Under the pieces are notes generated by a model. It saw only the letters and a list, made by a program, of their open reading frames with translations. It ran no database searches and was not told the DNA's origin. A stretch of 64,000 nucleotides of DNA from Ancylostoma caninum. Lineage: Eukaryota; Nematoda; Chromadorea; Rhabditida; Ancylostomatidae. Location: contig JBAJFG010000068.1 in the NCBI GenBank assembly GCA_037903475.1, positions 558,001-622,000 on the forward strand, written 5' to 3'. This document shows positions 13,322 to 25,690 of the stretch, piece after piece; position 1 is the first letter of the stretch, and each line of letters opens with the position of its first letter. The translations under genes were made by a program, and so were the position numbers.

Positions 13322-14132
13322 GTCATGAAAAGAAATCAGATGGTGCAAACCGGAGATTAATAGTCGGTAAAAATTAGCGGAAGCCTCGATGTTTGTTATT
13401 TCACCGATTACCAGAGGCACGAATAGGAGAAGCAATGATAGGGTTACGGTATCACGAACCTTTGAAGGGCCACTGTGGTCTTGAGACGAAATCATTATTT
13501 TCCAATTGCCAGCGAGTCTGGTGGGTGGAAAAAAGCACCATACTTTGATGGACGGTGTTGCATGTATTGTAAAAATTTCTTCCAAGATCTATAGAAGGCG
13601 CTGTGCGCCGAAAGCTTGTCATATAAACAGTTGACGAGGCTCATATATATAGTGTCATATATGCAACTCATATATGAATGCAAGTCATATATGAATTAGA
13701 ACAACTCGAGAGAGCAACCTCGTACATTATATGACTTAATAAAACACAGATACTGCAAATTCTTCACAAAGTTAAGGGCCAGAAACTGGTATGACGTCGG
13801 AGTTCAAGAACTTCCGACGGAGCACAGGAACGAAAAGTGATGCAGACCAGACCGGAAGGAGCAAAGGTCATTGTGCCTCAATCACCCTACACAGTACAGC
13901 TACTACACAGTACTGTCACTGGCAGAGAAAGTCTTGAGCACTCAGCAAAGCACCCAGCTTTGGAACCTTCGAGATGAAAAAATGCGCTGAAGAAACTGTA
14001 GTGAAAACGGAAGTTGCCCACATTAACGACGTCAACGATAAGCTCCATATATGCCACAACGAGAGCTTGATATGCAGACTTGCGAAGTATCCCCTCTTCC
14101 ACCAAGTTCCGCCCATCCTCGTTCCTATCCAA
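13322..14132 (-). other. Possible remains of a multi-pass membrane protein gene
   Basis: Minus-strand frames here read VRDTVTLSLLLLFVPLVIGEI (after an acceptor-like TTCAAAG near 13460) and SAYQALVVAYMELIVDVVNV (about 14035-14095). Both look like membrane helices of the nematode chemoreceptor type. No start, no continuous model and no family motif was found. Confidence 0.2.
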
Positions 14133-14244
14133 GAGATTACAGTCTAAGAGACAGAAGCGGGGCTCAGTGACTGTTGTGGCATTTGATTTACTGAAATCGC
14201 TCCTAATGGGGAAGCAAAACCGTCACTGAAAAAAAAAACGCCAC

Positions 14245-14500
14245 GAGCTTACAAGGGAAGTGCAAGAGGCCATATTCGAAAATCGGGGTGAAACCTATCT
14301 GGCTTGAATCTTTGTTGGAGAGGGTGTTGCAGTATATATTTTGTTACTGCCCTCGGCTTCAAAAAACAAAAATCCCACCACAGTACTATATGCGTTGCAG
14401 CACTAGTCCGTCAGCGACGAGGTGGCCGAGTGGAGAGGATGCGGACTGATAGGCAGGAGGTCGAGGGTTTGGATCCCGTCATTGACACTCGTTTTGCATT
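14245..14500 (+). repeat. Dispersed repeat with tRNA-Ser/Leu-like module, plus copy
   Basis: A body (GAAACCTATCTGGCTTGAATC...) is followed by GAGGTGGCCGAGTGG and a B-box-like GGGTTTGGATCCC. An inverted copy lies 340 bases downstream. The frames they encode are alike only because the DNA is repeated. Confidence 0.65.
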
Positions 14501-14839
14501 TTTGTTTTTTATTCCTCCTATGTTATTGAAATCTCCTCAGCCTCAAGAAGAATCCTTCCAAATGCTTCGGCCAACTTCCGCTCATCACGAGTTGCACAGT
14601 TGCCATCACCCGGACCAAACCGAGCCAACAAAAGGGCCACGACGCGTGAAGGTTCGAACATTATGAACCGAGTGGGAAAGATTTTGAGTTACAGTCGTGA
14701 AAAGTGACTGCTACTTTATAGCTAATCGAGGGAGAAAAGCAGGTTTTATATAACGTAGTTATTCCGTGCCTAGTGCGTCAGTAAGGATAAGTATTATCTT
14801 CTAACCTTTTAAATTTGATTTCAACAACACAGGGGGAAT

Positions 14840-15110
14840 AAAAAAAATGAGAGAGCAAAACAGGTAGGTGCGCATGACGGGGTTCAAACTCTCGAGCTGA
14901 CAGTGCAGCATCCTCCCCACTCGGCCACATCGTCGCTGACGGACGAGTGCTGCAGCGCATATGGTACTGTGGTGGGATTTTTGTTTTTTGGAATCGAGGG
15001 CAATAATGAAATATATACTGTAACACCCTCTCCAACAAAGATTCAAGCCAGATAGGTTTCATTCCGATTTGCGAGTCTGGCCTGTTGCACTTCCCTTGTT
15101 AGCTCTGCCC
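14840..15110 (-). repeat. Same repeat, inverted copy
   Basis: Reverse complement of 14245-14500 with some changes (GATGTGGCCGAGTGG, GAGTTTGAACCCC). Together the two form a large inverted repeat around 14501-14839 that could fold into double-stranded RNA if transcribed. Confidence 0.65.
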
Positions 15111-15440
15111 ATGAGGTGCAAGGAAGTAAGTTCCATAGACCTGTCTTTATGGTCTGCACCTTAGCCATTTCATTATTTATTCACTTATTTGACTATTTAT
15201 TTATTCAATCTTACTCAGTGGTGACTAATGGAAGAACAGATCATGGAAAGATAGAACAGAGAAAATGAAACAGAAATCCACCCTTCCTCGAAAAGGGAAG
15301 AAGCAAAATCTTTGGCCACGAGCTGTTCTCGTGTAAGCCTATGTAAGCGGATAGTTTTTCGACCGTTTTTTCTCCATTCGTTTGTATTCCCTTCTCTTTT
15401 TACTCCATGCCTTGCACTTTCTCCCTCCCACTGCGCTTCC

Positions 15441-15454
15441 TCCCCCCCCCCCCC
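15441..15454 (+). repeat. Poly-C run
   Basis: Thirteen to fourteen C in a row inside a pyrimidine-rich stretch. Indels are likely in any assembly here. Confidence 0.7.
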
Positions 15455-16080
15455 CACTTCCTTCCTCTTTCTGTAGAGAACCTGTGCGACAGTCCACTTT
15501 CTGTGAAGAAAATCCATTTAGAAATTGCAGAAATCGCCCACACCGTTGTTTGTTCGTCTTTGTGGAGTAATAAACAAATCGGTTTACGCTTATGACGCGG
15601 TAGATAATGCCCTGGCGGGATGAGGAAGAAGGAGGACGATAGCACACGGAAGGAGTTAACGAGAACGCTTTAAAAAATGATTGTAGAAGGTGCAGGTAAA
15701 GAGATAGTTGGTCAGAAAACAGATGTTGACTGGGCCAGAAAATTCTATATTAACTTCACTACGATGCCCTTATTTCGTTGTGCAATCCAGAGAAAATTTC
15801 TTCTGATGAATACACTTATAAATCTACTAATGAACCTTTAAAATCGAATAAAGTGGTCAAGATTCAATTAACACAGAAGAAACTTGTCCCTATACTTTTC
15901 ATGGATCAAAGGCAGCACACGCCCAATCTTGTTTAGGAATTTTGATGGACATAGAACTCATATAAAATCATAATAAATAAAATAGAACTGGTAAGTGGTC
16001 AAGAATGTAAAATTTGAAACAAAAATGAAACTAAGAACAGGAGGGACTCCCATTGAAAATATCACGTTTGACTTACCTAT

Positions 16081-16521
16081 TGCACGAGTTTCAAGGAATT
16101 TACCCCTTAATATAACAATTTCTCCTGTTAAGGGTTCTTATGATTGCAAAAGCTCTATAGTGGGTTACATTTAGCCCGCCTGCTACTGATTGAGTCACTC
16201 TCAGCCCAACTCTTTAGACTCCCGGTGACTTTTGAAATTCCTTGTGAAAACACTAAAAAATTGAAAGAAGACAGCGTTCGAGTTGAACATGTGATTATTA
16301 AATTACCAAGGGAATTAGAGTGGAATTTGTATCAAAGGAGTGAAGGGATGGGTCTCGCGAGGGATGATCCTACTGTATTTTGTCGCATTTTTGTTGGCTG
16401 TCCCAAGCAGATGGCGAACTTGACCAAACGGATACATAGGGAGATTGAGAGAACCGCTGAACTCTCCGCCAATGTAGTACGATGTCGTTCGTTCCGTTGC
16501 GATGTAGAGAATAAAGAATAA
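16081..16521 (+). other. Coding-like stretch of unknown origin, probably a relic
   Basis: A 125-codon frame (16144-16521) with ordinary amino-acid composition (VRVEHVIIKLPRELEWNLYQ) follows another frame that reads LPLNITISPVKGSYDCKSS (about 16087-16145). The frame change between them and the lack of splice sites suggest a decayed element gene. No family was recognised. Confidence 0.25.
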
Positions 16522-17490
16522 GGGATGAAGAATAAAGAAAGGGTCCAGGCTCGCTTGGGCGGATGAAATAGGAGTGAAGCATAGGGGGTCATCACGGATA
16601 GGATAGTATGGTTTTCACTATTTCATCGTCACCACGCTTGACCCTGAACAAAGTTCGGAATGCAAAAAAATTAGCTTGTGACCCTTGCAAAATATGAAGT
16701 ACTCGCCGTTGTGATAATCTTATAAACTGAAGTTGAGATTGTTTTAAATATGCAGAATCTCGCCAGAGGATTAGGGCTCGTGGAGATATCCGCGGCATTA
16801 CACGTAATACGTCTATCGAGTTATTTGTAAGTGAAGCCAGAAAGAATTACAGACGAATTCTGCTAATCCCGGGGAAGAGAAGTTCACTGTTCAGAAGGGA
16901 ACCAACCACTACCGTGAAATATTGGACGGGAGGGACGTGTTCTCAGGTGAATCATTGTTTGTGCCGACATGAATTGAGCACTAAAAATTAGCGCCCTCGG
17001 TAATTTCCAGAAATTCCCAAGAGTTCCAATCCCCGAGTCGAGAATAATCCGACTGAAAAAAATTGAAAAATGTTAATATCAAACGGAACTACGTACCTAC
17101 TGCAACTCACAGGGATTTCAACGTTTCTTTTGAACTAGAGCAATTTTATTACCCTTATATCCATCAACACACTTTCATAAACTTTATCCGAGTCTGCCAC
17201 TATGCTCCAAGTACAGTGCAGCACCATGATCGTCGGATCGATATCGAATAGGTATCGATTTTTGGCGGGGCATCGCCGGCGTTGCTGCAATGCAAACCAT
17301 CAAAAATCGATACGTATTGAAATCGATCTCGCTTGAAGATCGGCGACGCGGAATGCTTTACTCCGAGAAAGAAGTATGGTTGTATACATAGCAGCAACGT
17401 GAGAAAAAAAAATAAAGTAATGGATTTCTTCTCCATTGTTTGAGAAACATTTGAAGAAAAAATAATGGCTGCTTGTTAAATAATAACCGA

Positions 17491-17769
17491 CAGTGGTGGA
17501 CGCAGAAATGCGCAGCTGAAAGGGGGTGGGGGGGGGGGGGGGGGTAGCGAAAAACTAGAATCCCAGTCATTTCACGGACGCCAACGGAAAAATAAAATTA
17601 CCAAAAATACTAATTTTAACCAAATGCCAAATAAGTATTTTCATCGAATACCCAAAAAACAAATATCTTAAAAACAAATACAAAAACAACAACGAAATAA
17701 ACTAGTACAGAAACACCCACTATTTTATAAAGTTTTACCCATCCCCCCCCCCTGGATACGCCACCGTCG
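17491..17769. mobile_element. Poly-G MITE, copy 2
   Basis: Left CAGTGGTGGACGCAGAAA followed by about 20 G broken by one T (17521-17543). The right end carries a C run then GGATACGCCACCGTCG. Same plan and AT-rich core as 9369-9636. Confidence 0.65.
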
Positions 17770-17875
17770 CTCTCGCATTTCGCTGAAAATTTAATATTTA
17801 ACGCAATTTATAAAATGGTGAGCTACCTGGAAAGAATGGAGTGTTGCACCTTTTGATTCCATGTGAAGAAAAATG

Positions 17876-17922
17876 AATGGATGAACGGATGAATGGCGGA
17901 ATGAACGGATGAATGAAACTGA
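17876..17922 (+). repeat. Short tandem repeat GGATGAAYG
   Basis: GAATGGATGAACGGATGAATGGCGGAATGAACGGATGAATG shows about five imperfect units of eight to twelve bases. Confidence 0.6.
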
Positions 17923-18565
17923 GCCGTCCCAAACAACAGAATTTCATCAGCAGCAAGTTGCTTACAGCGTAACCAACGTCTTCCTTTCGGCTGACGACGC
18001 GACCTCATGGGAACGAGTTCCAGGCGATGGAACATTAGCAAGGCATCAAAAAACAACAGCAGCTGGCCTGCCGAGGCATGAACACTAATTAAAACAGCTG
18101 CAGAAAGTGCGTGCAGCTCAACATTGTTTGCTCCACAATAATAGCTTCTGGCCCAAGACCAGGCAACTTTTTCAACATCCACGGTTGCAGGGAGGGATGC
18201 GATTCACTTCTGGGATCCATGGACATTTTCCTAGAAGGTTGCAGCCGCTGTAGCTGTACAGTCCGGTCCGGCAGCCACTGCAAATGGGCGCCGGCGGGCG
18301 CCGGCCGCCGCCACCCTCCGGCGCCCCGGTATTAATGAGCTATAAATCACTCGAGCTTGGGAGAAAGCGAAGAAAAATACAATTTTAGTCCATAGTAGAC
18401 AGGGTAGATAAGCCTAACCCTATGCTTAAGAATGGGTTTAAGGCTTAGGCTTAGGCTTCACAGGAGTGGCCCCACCCAACTCCCTTTTCACCTAAATTTC
18501 TAAGATAAACTACGATAAGTGTAAGTGTAAGTAAGATTGGACACTATTTGTATGCTGCATCGCGT

Positions 18566-18640
18566 GCGCGCATAGCTCAGTGGGTTGAGCGAATGATCGA
18601 CGTTGTGGTGGTCAGGGGGTCGAATCCTGCCCTGTGCCCC
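18566..18640 (+). repeat. tRNA-like module 1 of the TIR element
   Basis: Pol III A-box-like (TAGCTCAGTGGGTTGAG) and B-box-like (GGGTCGAATCC) sequences are correctly spaced, with a D-arm GCTC/GAGC. The acceptor stem pairs poorly, so I treat it as a tRNA-derived promoter module rather than a working tRNA. It recurs in all five copies. Confidence 0.6.
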
Positions 18641-18711
18641 CGTTTTGCAAATACATATAACATGCTTCCTACGGCCTTTGCAGCTATCTAACAAACACCA
18701 GTAGAAAAAGT

Positions 18712-18785
18712 AGCCCGGATGGCTCAGTGGTTAGAGCGGCAGATTGCAATCTGTCCCTATTGCTGGTTCCACTCCGTTGGAGATC
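18712..18785 (+). repeat. tRNA-like module 2 of the TIR element (GCA-type loop)
   Basis: GCCCGGATGGCTCAGTGGTT gives an acceptor-like start and A box. AGATTGCAATCT forms an anticodon-arm-like hairpin with GCA in its loop, as in tRNA-Cys, and CTGGTTCCACTCC resembles a B box. Stems are imperfect. A functional tRNA is unlikely, but Pol III transcription is possible. Confidence 0.55.
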
Positions 18786-19474
18786 CAGAGTTAAGTATCG
18801 CAGTGTTTGGGGTTCACTGCTTGGAACGTCCCCCGTGATCTCCTTCGGGTAGTCCAGGAAGGCATCCGGCAACGTTTTGCATAAATTTCGAAGATAAACT
18901 ACGATAAGTGTGAGTGTAAGTAATAGTAATAGTGTAAGTAATAGTGAAAAACCACTTCTTCAAAGTTGAAGGAGACCGGGAGAGAGTAACTCCGCCGTAA
19001 AGGACTGCTCCACGAAAGATAAATGACAGCGGTAGAACTACTTCGCAATGGATATGGAACAATTTATACGTATTTCAATTATTTCTTAGGATCCCGAATT
19101 GGATGAGCTTTATTATTCAAATGGGATAACTGAAGTACTTTGTTCATCTATAGAAGAATAACGGCCATTTTTGTATTCGCGAAGCAGTGTACTCTAGCAG
19201 AAAATGGAAGAGTTGGCTTCGCTTATTGTGTATTCAGAAATCTTTCCCCATGAAAATCACAAAAATGAAAAAACGTGAAAGTTGTGAAAATGGTCCCCTG
19301 CTTTATGGCCTTAACATAACCACTGCACTCTGTCTACTATGGAGTAAAGTTGTGTTTTTCTTCGCTTTCTCCCAAGCTCGAGTGATTTATAGCTCATCAA
19401 TACCGGGGCGCCGGAGGGTGGCGGCGGCCGGCGCCCGCCGGCGCCCATTTGCAGTGGCTGCCGGACCCGACTGT

Positions 19475-20130
19475 AGGTAGTAGTAGTTGAACAGTTTATT
19501 AGAGAACAGTTGCACAGCCGAACGAATACGAGGCGAGGCGTATGAGTACGAATACATACAGCGACAATGGTGGAGTTAGTACAGCCCAAGAGGTGAAATT
19601 CCAGAGCATTCGAGGGTAGATCACAACAAATCAGTAGTAGGTCAGGCATTCTAGACTAACACATACAAAACAGTCAGAGTCTTTTAACAGAGGCCTCAGA
19701 GAGAAATCGTAAGCTTCTTATGGAGAAGTAGATTTCATTGACGGCACAATTCATTCATACTAGGTTCTGAACCAAATAAGCATAAAAAGGCAATAAAATG
19801 GCATGAAATTCCCCAAAAATTTCTTAGCCTGAAGCAAAGGGACTCGAAAAAGACGGAGAAAAATGCCAGCGACTCTCTACTGCTCGTTCCTCGTACGTAA
19901 CCAGATACTAAATGGAGAGCCAATCAACCTTTTCCAGGTAACGAATGAGTAGTTTTTGATGGGCATTTATGGTGGAATGGTCGCTAAATGAAAGGGATAT
20001 ACATTGAGTACATGTGCATTGAGTCGGGTGACTTAACATTATGAATTTGAGTGCGATCTTGTAAAACACGGTCGTTTTTTACCCATCTATAATACTCTAT
20101 ATTAGGAGATCCAATAGGTCACATGATCCT
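19475..20130. other. No gene seen
   Basis: Short frames only, with no splice pattern. Confidence 0.45.
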
Positions 20131-20243
20131 GCATGTATCGTTGAAGTTAACCTGGGTGAACGTGTTGACCCGCATAAATTTACCCATCGTTAACGTTGAT
20201 CGTCCACACGTCTACCTTGAGTAATCTCAGTGATGCATCTAAG
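20131..20243. repeat. Palindromic ATTACCC/GGGTAAT MITE, diverged copy
   Basis: The right half reads ACCTTGAGTAATCTCAGTGATGCAT, as in the better copies. The left half (GCATGTATCGTTGAAGTTAACCTGGGTGAA) is more diverged. Confidence 0.5.
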
Positions 20244-21029
20244 CTCAGGTCAGGGCCAGGAAGCAACGTTTTACGTACGTTTTACGTCCTGCACTCCTAA
20301 CCCAGCGTACTTTATAGGTTAACCAATCATACTGATTGCTATTGGTTTGAATGTTAACGTTTCGTATGTTTTTTTGAGCTTTAGATGTGATTGACTTCCA
20401 ATATGCATGGCTTCAGAGTTCAACAACGATACACAGTGTAAACATGCCAATACGGAAACTGCATGAGATCTAGTAAAGCTATTTCTTCAAATTTCGCATT
20501 TAAATCTATTATATGGATGAACCATGCTGGATATTGAAACAAACATACATAACGCATCTGCAAAGATGTGGAAATATAAACAAACAAGCAATAAACAGAT
20601 TTGTAATGTGTCACAGAACGTAAAACTGGCTAACAGCGAGTAAATTTTGAAATTCGACTTAGGAAACCATGGGATTTTCTCCAGGATAAATATTTGTCAG
20701 CAGTCGTTATGAAGTGTCGAATATTGCCCGGGTTGATGTGGTATTCTAATAACTTCTGGATCTCCGAATCGGCTCGGTTTACGAAACAATTGGTCCTCAA
20801 GGGTACAAACTTCGCCATGATCATTACCATCTCGGACAAGCACCTCTCTGTTTCTGGGGCGAGTTGAAGAGAAAAACGAATCTGCATTCGATCCTACATT
20901 TATAAGATTTTTCGAACCGTAAGCAAATCATTTGGCTTTCCTCTAGATACTAATGAATCTAGACTTAACTGCCTACCTCTCGAATTACTGCAAGGTATCA
21001 CACTGTGATTATATCCTGCCATTCACACT

Positions 21030-21215
21030 TGAAGTTTTCTCGCGGAAGTGCATATTCTGTACTTTTCCAATCACTCTCTCTGCCTGCATCTTATGTGGAC
21101 ATATTCTAACGTCTTTCCATATTCTAACAATGGCAGGACATAGGTTTTGTATGCACAGAGCAGTACATTGGGGTTTCTTGAAGATAAGGCCGTGAAAACT
21201 TTGGTTGTTTGCTTG
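21030..21215 (-). mobile_element. Possible CR1/jockey-like reverse transcriptase tail
   Basis: On the minus strand a frame reads LLCAYKTYVLPLLEYG, the block that precedes the IEKVQR-type motif in many non-LTR reverse transcriptases. A shifted frame then gives VIGKVQNMHFREKT. Stops intervene and the assignment is tentative. Confidence 0.4.
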
Positions 21216-22039
21216 CACTTTTTTTACTGTTGATTGTGTTAAGCTTAGCGTTTGATAAGTTATGGGAATTATGATAGCAACGATACTAAATTTGCCTTCT
21301 TATCTAGAGTGCTTTTCATGGAAACGGTTGTTATCGTCGGACTACTTCGAAGAAGAAAACAATCATTCCCTGATTATGAAAAGGACAGTTTGTCTTAAGC
21401 GAGATTAACCTGAAGCAGCTTCCAGCGCCACAATAACACTGATTGTTGAAGAATTTTCAATTTTACCCATGTAGACGTTTTCTAAAGCCCATAAGCGACA
21501 CACGAAAAAATTCCTTGCAGTTGTGGTAACCCTTCTCCGAGACATCGGGAATACGCTGAACAAACATTCCTTCTTCAGAATTTTGCTATGGCCCGAAGCA
21601 CTGCCGTAGGAGAAACTCATATCTCATGCTAAAATTGTGCGAAACACATGAGAAATCTAGGAAATCAGAGCACATTTCCTAAAGGATTTGAATGAGATGA
21701 AGACCAGAGCAATACGTCGCGTGCTTAACCAGGAGTGAGCGAGCCTTCGTAAGCTGGAGTGACGTCAACTCTGCGAGTTCAGAGAGGGCATCTTTGTCCA
21801 CGTTTTCGATTGGAATATTCTCACAAACAGATCATTCATCTAGCACTCTTTTCATGGTTATCATTCATTTACATAACTTTTCACTTGAATGGATACTCTC
21901 GCAATAGTTCTATTCAATTTAAGCATCCCAGGGCCGGCAAGTTACTGAGATTACCTAGGGTAAAGAGTGAGCAAAGCTCCAGATTCACTCATTATCTGGC
22001 CCTCATCGAAATCTTCACTCATACGTGGCGGGGTTAGAC

Positions 22040-24540
22040 GTCGGAGTATTTGTTAATTCATTCATTTATTTGTTTATATATTCATGTGCCTTCAGGGTGC
22101 TCCATTAGAGTCAGCTGAACAGATGAATGGTAAGTATGACAACAGTAACGTTAGATTATTATGCTAAATCATAGACAAAACCTCAGTGCATACAAAAGCC
22201 AGATCCCGGAAGAGTACTGATAGGGGACTTTTGCAAGGAGACCCTTCTGTGATGCTAAGATCGTAATGACTGGTTCAAAATTATTGTAGTATAGATGTGC
22301 GGCGTCGCGTGCCTGGTGCGGCGCGGCAAACCAGACGACAGACCAGACTGATGCGGCGCGGCAGGCCAGATTCCTGATGCAAGAGTGGTTGACCGTATAT
22401 ACTATGGTGATCAGTGCTGCGTGGCGAGTACACTCATGCGAAAATTTGGAAAACTGAAAGAAAAAACATCCTGTGGTGGGATCGAACTACGGAACAATGT
22501 TCCTGAAATGGTCTCTCACTTCCTTTGAATTGTCGTAGAAGTTGTGGAAATTCCACTCTGCCACAGCATACCTGTTGGACACGGTGTCCGGCTTGCATTC
22601 CACGATCTCGCATCAAAGCTACTATAGACACTATACTAAGAGCGAATAAAAATCGAAAATCGAAAGAAAAACTCAATTCATTCAATCATTCATTCGGGAC
22701 CAAATCCGAGGAATTCAAATGTTCAAAAAAAAGATAGACCTAAATGCCTCCTTATCATTCCTGAAGGACTGTATTGCTCGCACTTTTTCAAACATCCGAA
22801 ATGTAGACTTATTCGAAATCGAATAGTCGAATTTCGAGTGAATCGATAGGTATCCTATGCATTATTCGGTCCTTACTATACCACAACGTCCTAATATCAG
22901 TCATTGAAACCTGTTTCGGCGCTGTTTTCTCCGAGCACTCTTTTTCCACTATGTTTTCAGCTTCCAGGAATATGTCCACTGGTAACTCCAGAAAACAGCA
23001 GCACGTGCGCATCATGTGCTGCTAGCTCCGCAGTACGTGACGGGACGAATTTTGCAGCTTCAAAAAGCCCACGAAGCAACTTCCCATCGGGGAATGCCTA
23101 ATTGGGGCGGCCGGATTTCTAAGTGGTAGGTCGCGCTCAATCGATACTAAATACCTTTCGTTCTCGGCCAATCAACTCATTAGAAGTGTAATTTCCCAGG
23201 AAGTAAGGTCACCTTCCTTCTAAGGATAACAGCTGTGTGTCACGTGAACGTTAGCTGCTTCTCAGCTGAATATCGTCCCAGTAATTGATTCGCCGTTCTG
23301 GGCGGGTCCGTGCGTGTTCGCATGTTATAAATGCATCCGTTACGAAGCAGTGATCATCCGTCTCACTACTATCATTCAGCGGTCATGTCACAAAACAAAA
23401 CCGTGCAGCTTTTGCAGCTGATAGGCGTTTGACATGTTGATTTTGCTGTACAACGTTGTATTTCGATGGATGGGTTTTCTTTGTTTCTCTGCTACCTCCT
23501 GTTCTCTCAGTCCTTTAATATTTGACTGTTTATAGTCATGATGTCCAATCATTTCCTAACCCGTACCTCCATAACATGATTCCTAAATTTTGTATGTATG
23601 TATTTATTACATGGTAAACCATGCATAAAACTGTAAAAGAGAAAACAACGAGGTAAAATATGATCATGTGAAACCAATAACAAAAACCTAAATACGGAAT
23701 AAAATCACGGCTTCAAGTACGAGTTTAGCACTTCCTCAAATGATCTGAGTTTAGGAGGAATGGGCTGTTTTTTGCTGAGTCTTTCGTAATCTGCAATCGT
23801 AATTCTCATGATTTGTCCTGCCCCACAAATTCAGAGCTTTTCCGCTGCTTGGCCATGGGTCAAATTTTGACCATAGAGCACATGGCGCTGTTGGGATGAT
23901 GGACTTTAAATGCCAGCAGTTAAGATCTCAACGCCTATCAACTCGTATGAAAAACACCATTGATGACTGCTCCTCGTGTGTTTTTTCGAAATAGTTTTTT
24001 ACCTGGTCTGCAGTTACGGATTCCACATTTGAAAACACGCGCAGAACTTCAAATTAGTAAAAAAACGTATACTGTACTTGCAAAGGCTCGTCGCGGAAAC
24101 GTGCGTTTTTTTGCAAATATTTATTGCCAAGCTCCTATGTTTATAATGTGATTCAGCAACATGGGGAAAGGAACACGGGGGAAATTATGAAATTTGTAGA
24201 AGTCATAGGAATGTTTGTGCAAATGCAGACTTTTCTCTTAATTTAAAAATTTGAGGTATACTATGGTCTTCCAGTTAGTTTATAACTCCAAAGAGTCCTA
24301 CACTTTCCTATTTATATATTCAAGTAGAGCAAAAATTGTCTTCCCATTATTTTTCGGAATAGTTTTCTAATTGCTCTGTGATTACAGATTCCACATTTAA
24401 AAACACGCGAGAAACTCCCAAAACAACCCTTTCTTCCCATCTTTTTCTAGGATAAAACTGTTCTATAGCCTCGCTAAATGTTCTATAGCCTCGCTATCTA
24501 AGCCATAAATTTCGCAGCGTACGAAAACAAAAAGGTTATG
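22040..24540. other. No gene seen
   Basis: Contains GC-rich repeat pieces (22300-22380). A TATAAAT motif at 23320 lies upstream of a short frame (MSQNKTVQLLQ) that stops at once. A partial tandem pair occurs near 23980-24040 and 24355-24410 (AGTTTTYTAMYTGSTCTG...ACACGCG). Confidence 0.4.
22300..22380. repeat. GC-rich repeat fragment
   Basis: TGCGGCGCGGCAAACCAGACGAC and TGCGGCGCGGCAGGCCAGATT occur about 35 bases apart, matching the core of the 55.8-kb element. Confidence 0.45.
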
Positions 24541-24551
24541 AACGGATCTGT

Positions 24552-25109
24552 TTGCAACGGAGGCCACGTGCTATGCATGTGACCGCTGCAGAACATCAGA
24601 TGCATTGCACGTGCGTCAGGACGCGGGCTGCAAACCGCTCTTTGCACATTGTCAGTTGGCTTTTTTCGTCGTCAAACGAGACAAAATGGCCGCCATTAAT
24701 AACGTTGCGCTCGCTCTTTGACGTGACGTTTGGTGTAGCTGCACAACTTTTGCAATACCGTCGCCATCATGCTCATTTTTTGTGCTTTTGGTATTTTTTT
24801 AAAATATTGAACTGTGCCTATGCGGCTCTGTTACCTTCTTTTTGTTTCTTTTCTACTATCTGCCCGGATTTTGATCTCCGGATTGCTATTTTCTCCATTT
24901 ATACCCTATATCTGTCTTGTGTGCATTCTGTAAATGCAGAAATACCCTTGAACCAAATTTTTTTGAACATAACTAAACTGCAGGGGGTACAGCTTCAGCC
25001 AGATAACACCCTTTTTTTGCACTCAACTGTGCTTAAACCCTTGGTCGACGCAATTTTGCACAAATTCCCATGTCATCGGCAAACTTTGGCCCATTGCAAA
25101 CCCCCCTAG
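24552..25109 (+). other. Longest open frame of the 24-25 kb region, unrecognised
   Basis: This frame is 185 codons long but shows no domain, signal peptide or splice signals, and its codons run through simple T-rich tracts. It is probably chance or part of an old repeat; I do not call a gene. Confidence 0.15.
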
Positions 25110-25309
25110 CCCCCTTAGAGAGCAACATCTGATATCGCGTTACGAATGGTAACAAAAATAGTCCTGTGTAAATATTTACGGGTAGTGGACAGGTGTAGTA
25201 TGCTCCTGTGGCGGAGCCATCGTAACTGACTATTTATTGAGATTAGGAACATGTCTATTTGACTGCGGTCCTTGTACAATTTCTTTTCTGGTTAAAAGAA
25301 TTAGACTCA

Positions 25310-25690
25310 AACGTACCGCTCCACCTCAAAATCATTTCTGAGATTTTTACGTGAGGGAAAATCCTTTTTCGAGCCCAATTTCTGGGGAGCTTGTGGGCGG
25401 GGCCGACGCAATGGCTGAAGATGAGGTTTCTGGATGAGACACCTGTGGAAATTCATGCTCCTCGTAAGAGTTTTTTTAAACGTTCTCTCCCTAATAGGAT
25501 AAAAGGTGTGCTCCATGTACGACAACCAAGGGATTGCATGGCGCGGGATCCTCGGCCCCGCCCAAAAGCTCCCCAAAATTTGGGGATGGAAAACGGGGTT
25601 TTCAGCGATTTTGCCCCGAATCACGTATACTCTCATGATCAGGAGCTCCTGGAGATTCTTTTCATTTGGAAATCAAAAAAAAAACTTCTG
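25310..25690. repeat. CTCCGCCC-type palindromic repeat, copy 1
   Basis: A dispersed repeat whose halves carry CCACCTCAAAATC...GGGCGGGGCC and TTTTCAGCGATTTTGCCCC...GATCAGGAGCTCCTGG. It recurs at 29575-29790, 38460-38717 with 39664-39780, 43113-43590 and 52955-53380. The frames within it are not genes. Confidence 0.6.

Larger units (their letters stand above)
18259..19473 (+). mobile_element. tRNA-bearing TIR element, copy 1 (1,215 bp)
   Basis: Termini are CAGTCCGGTCCGGCAGCC and its inverted partner ending GGACCCGACTG, flanked by TA at both ends. The inverted ends extend about 140 bp, including a GC-rich GGCGCCGG block and the stretch CTATAAATCACTCGAGCTTGGG. Inside are a TTAGGC-containing stretch (18416-18460) and two tRNA-like modules (18566-18640 and 18712-18785). 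No transposase is present, so it is a non-autonomous Tc1/mariner-type element. The open frames seen in it recur in every copy and are by-products of the repeat. Confidence 0.85.

Noticed and set aside
18566..18785. Functional tRNA genes
   Set aside because: The A and B boxes are good, but the acceptor and anticodon stems pair poorly and every copy lies inside a transposable element.
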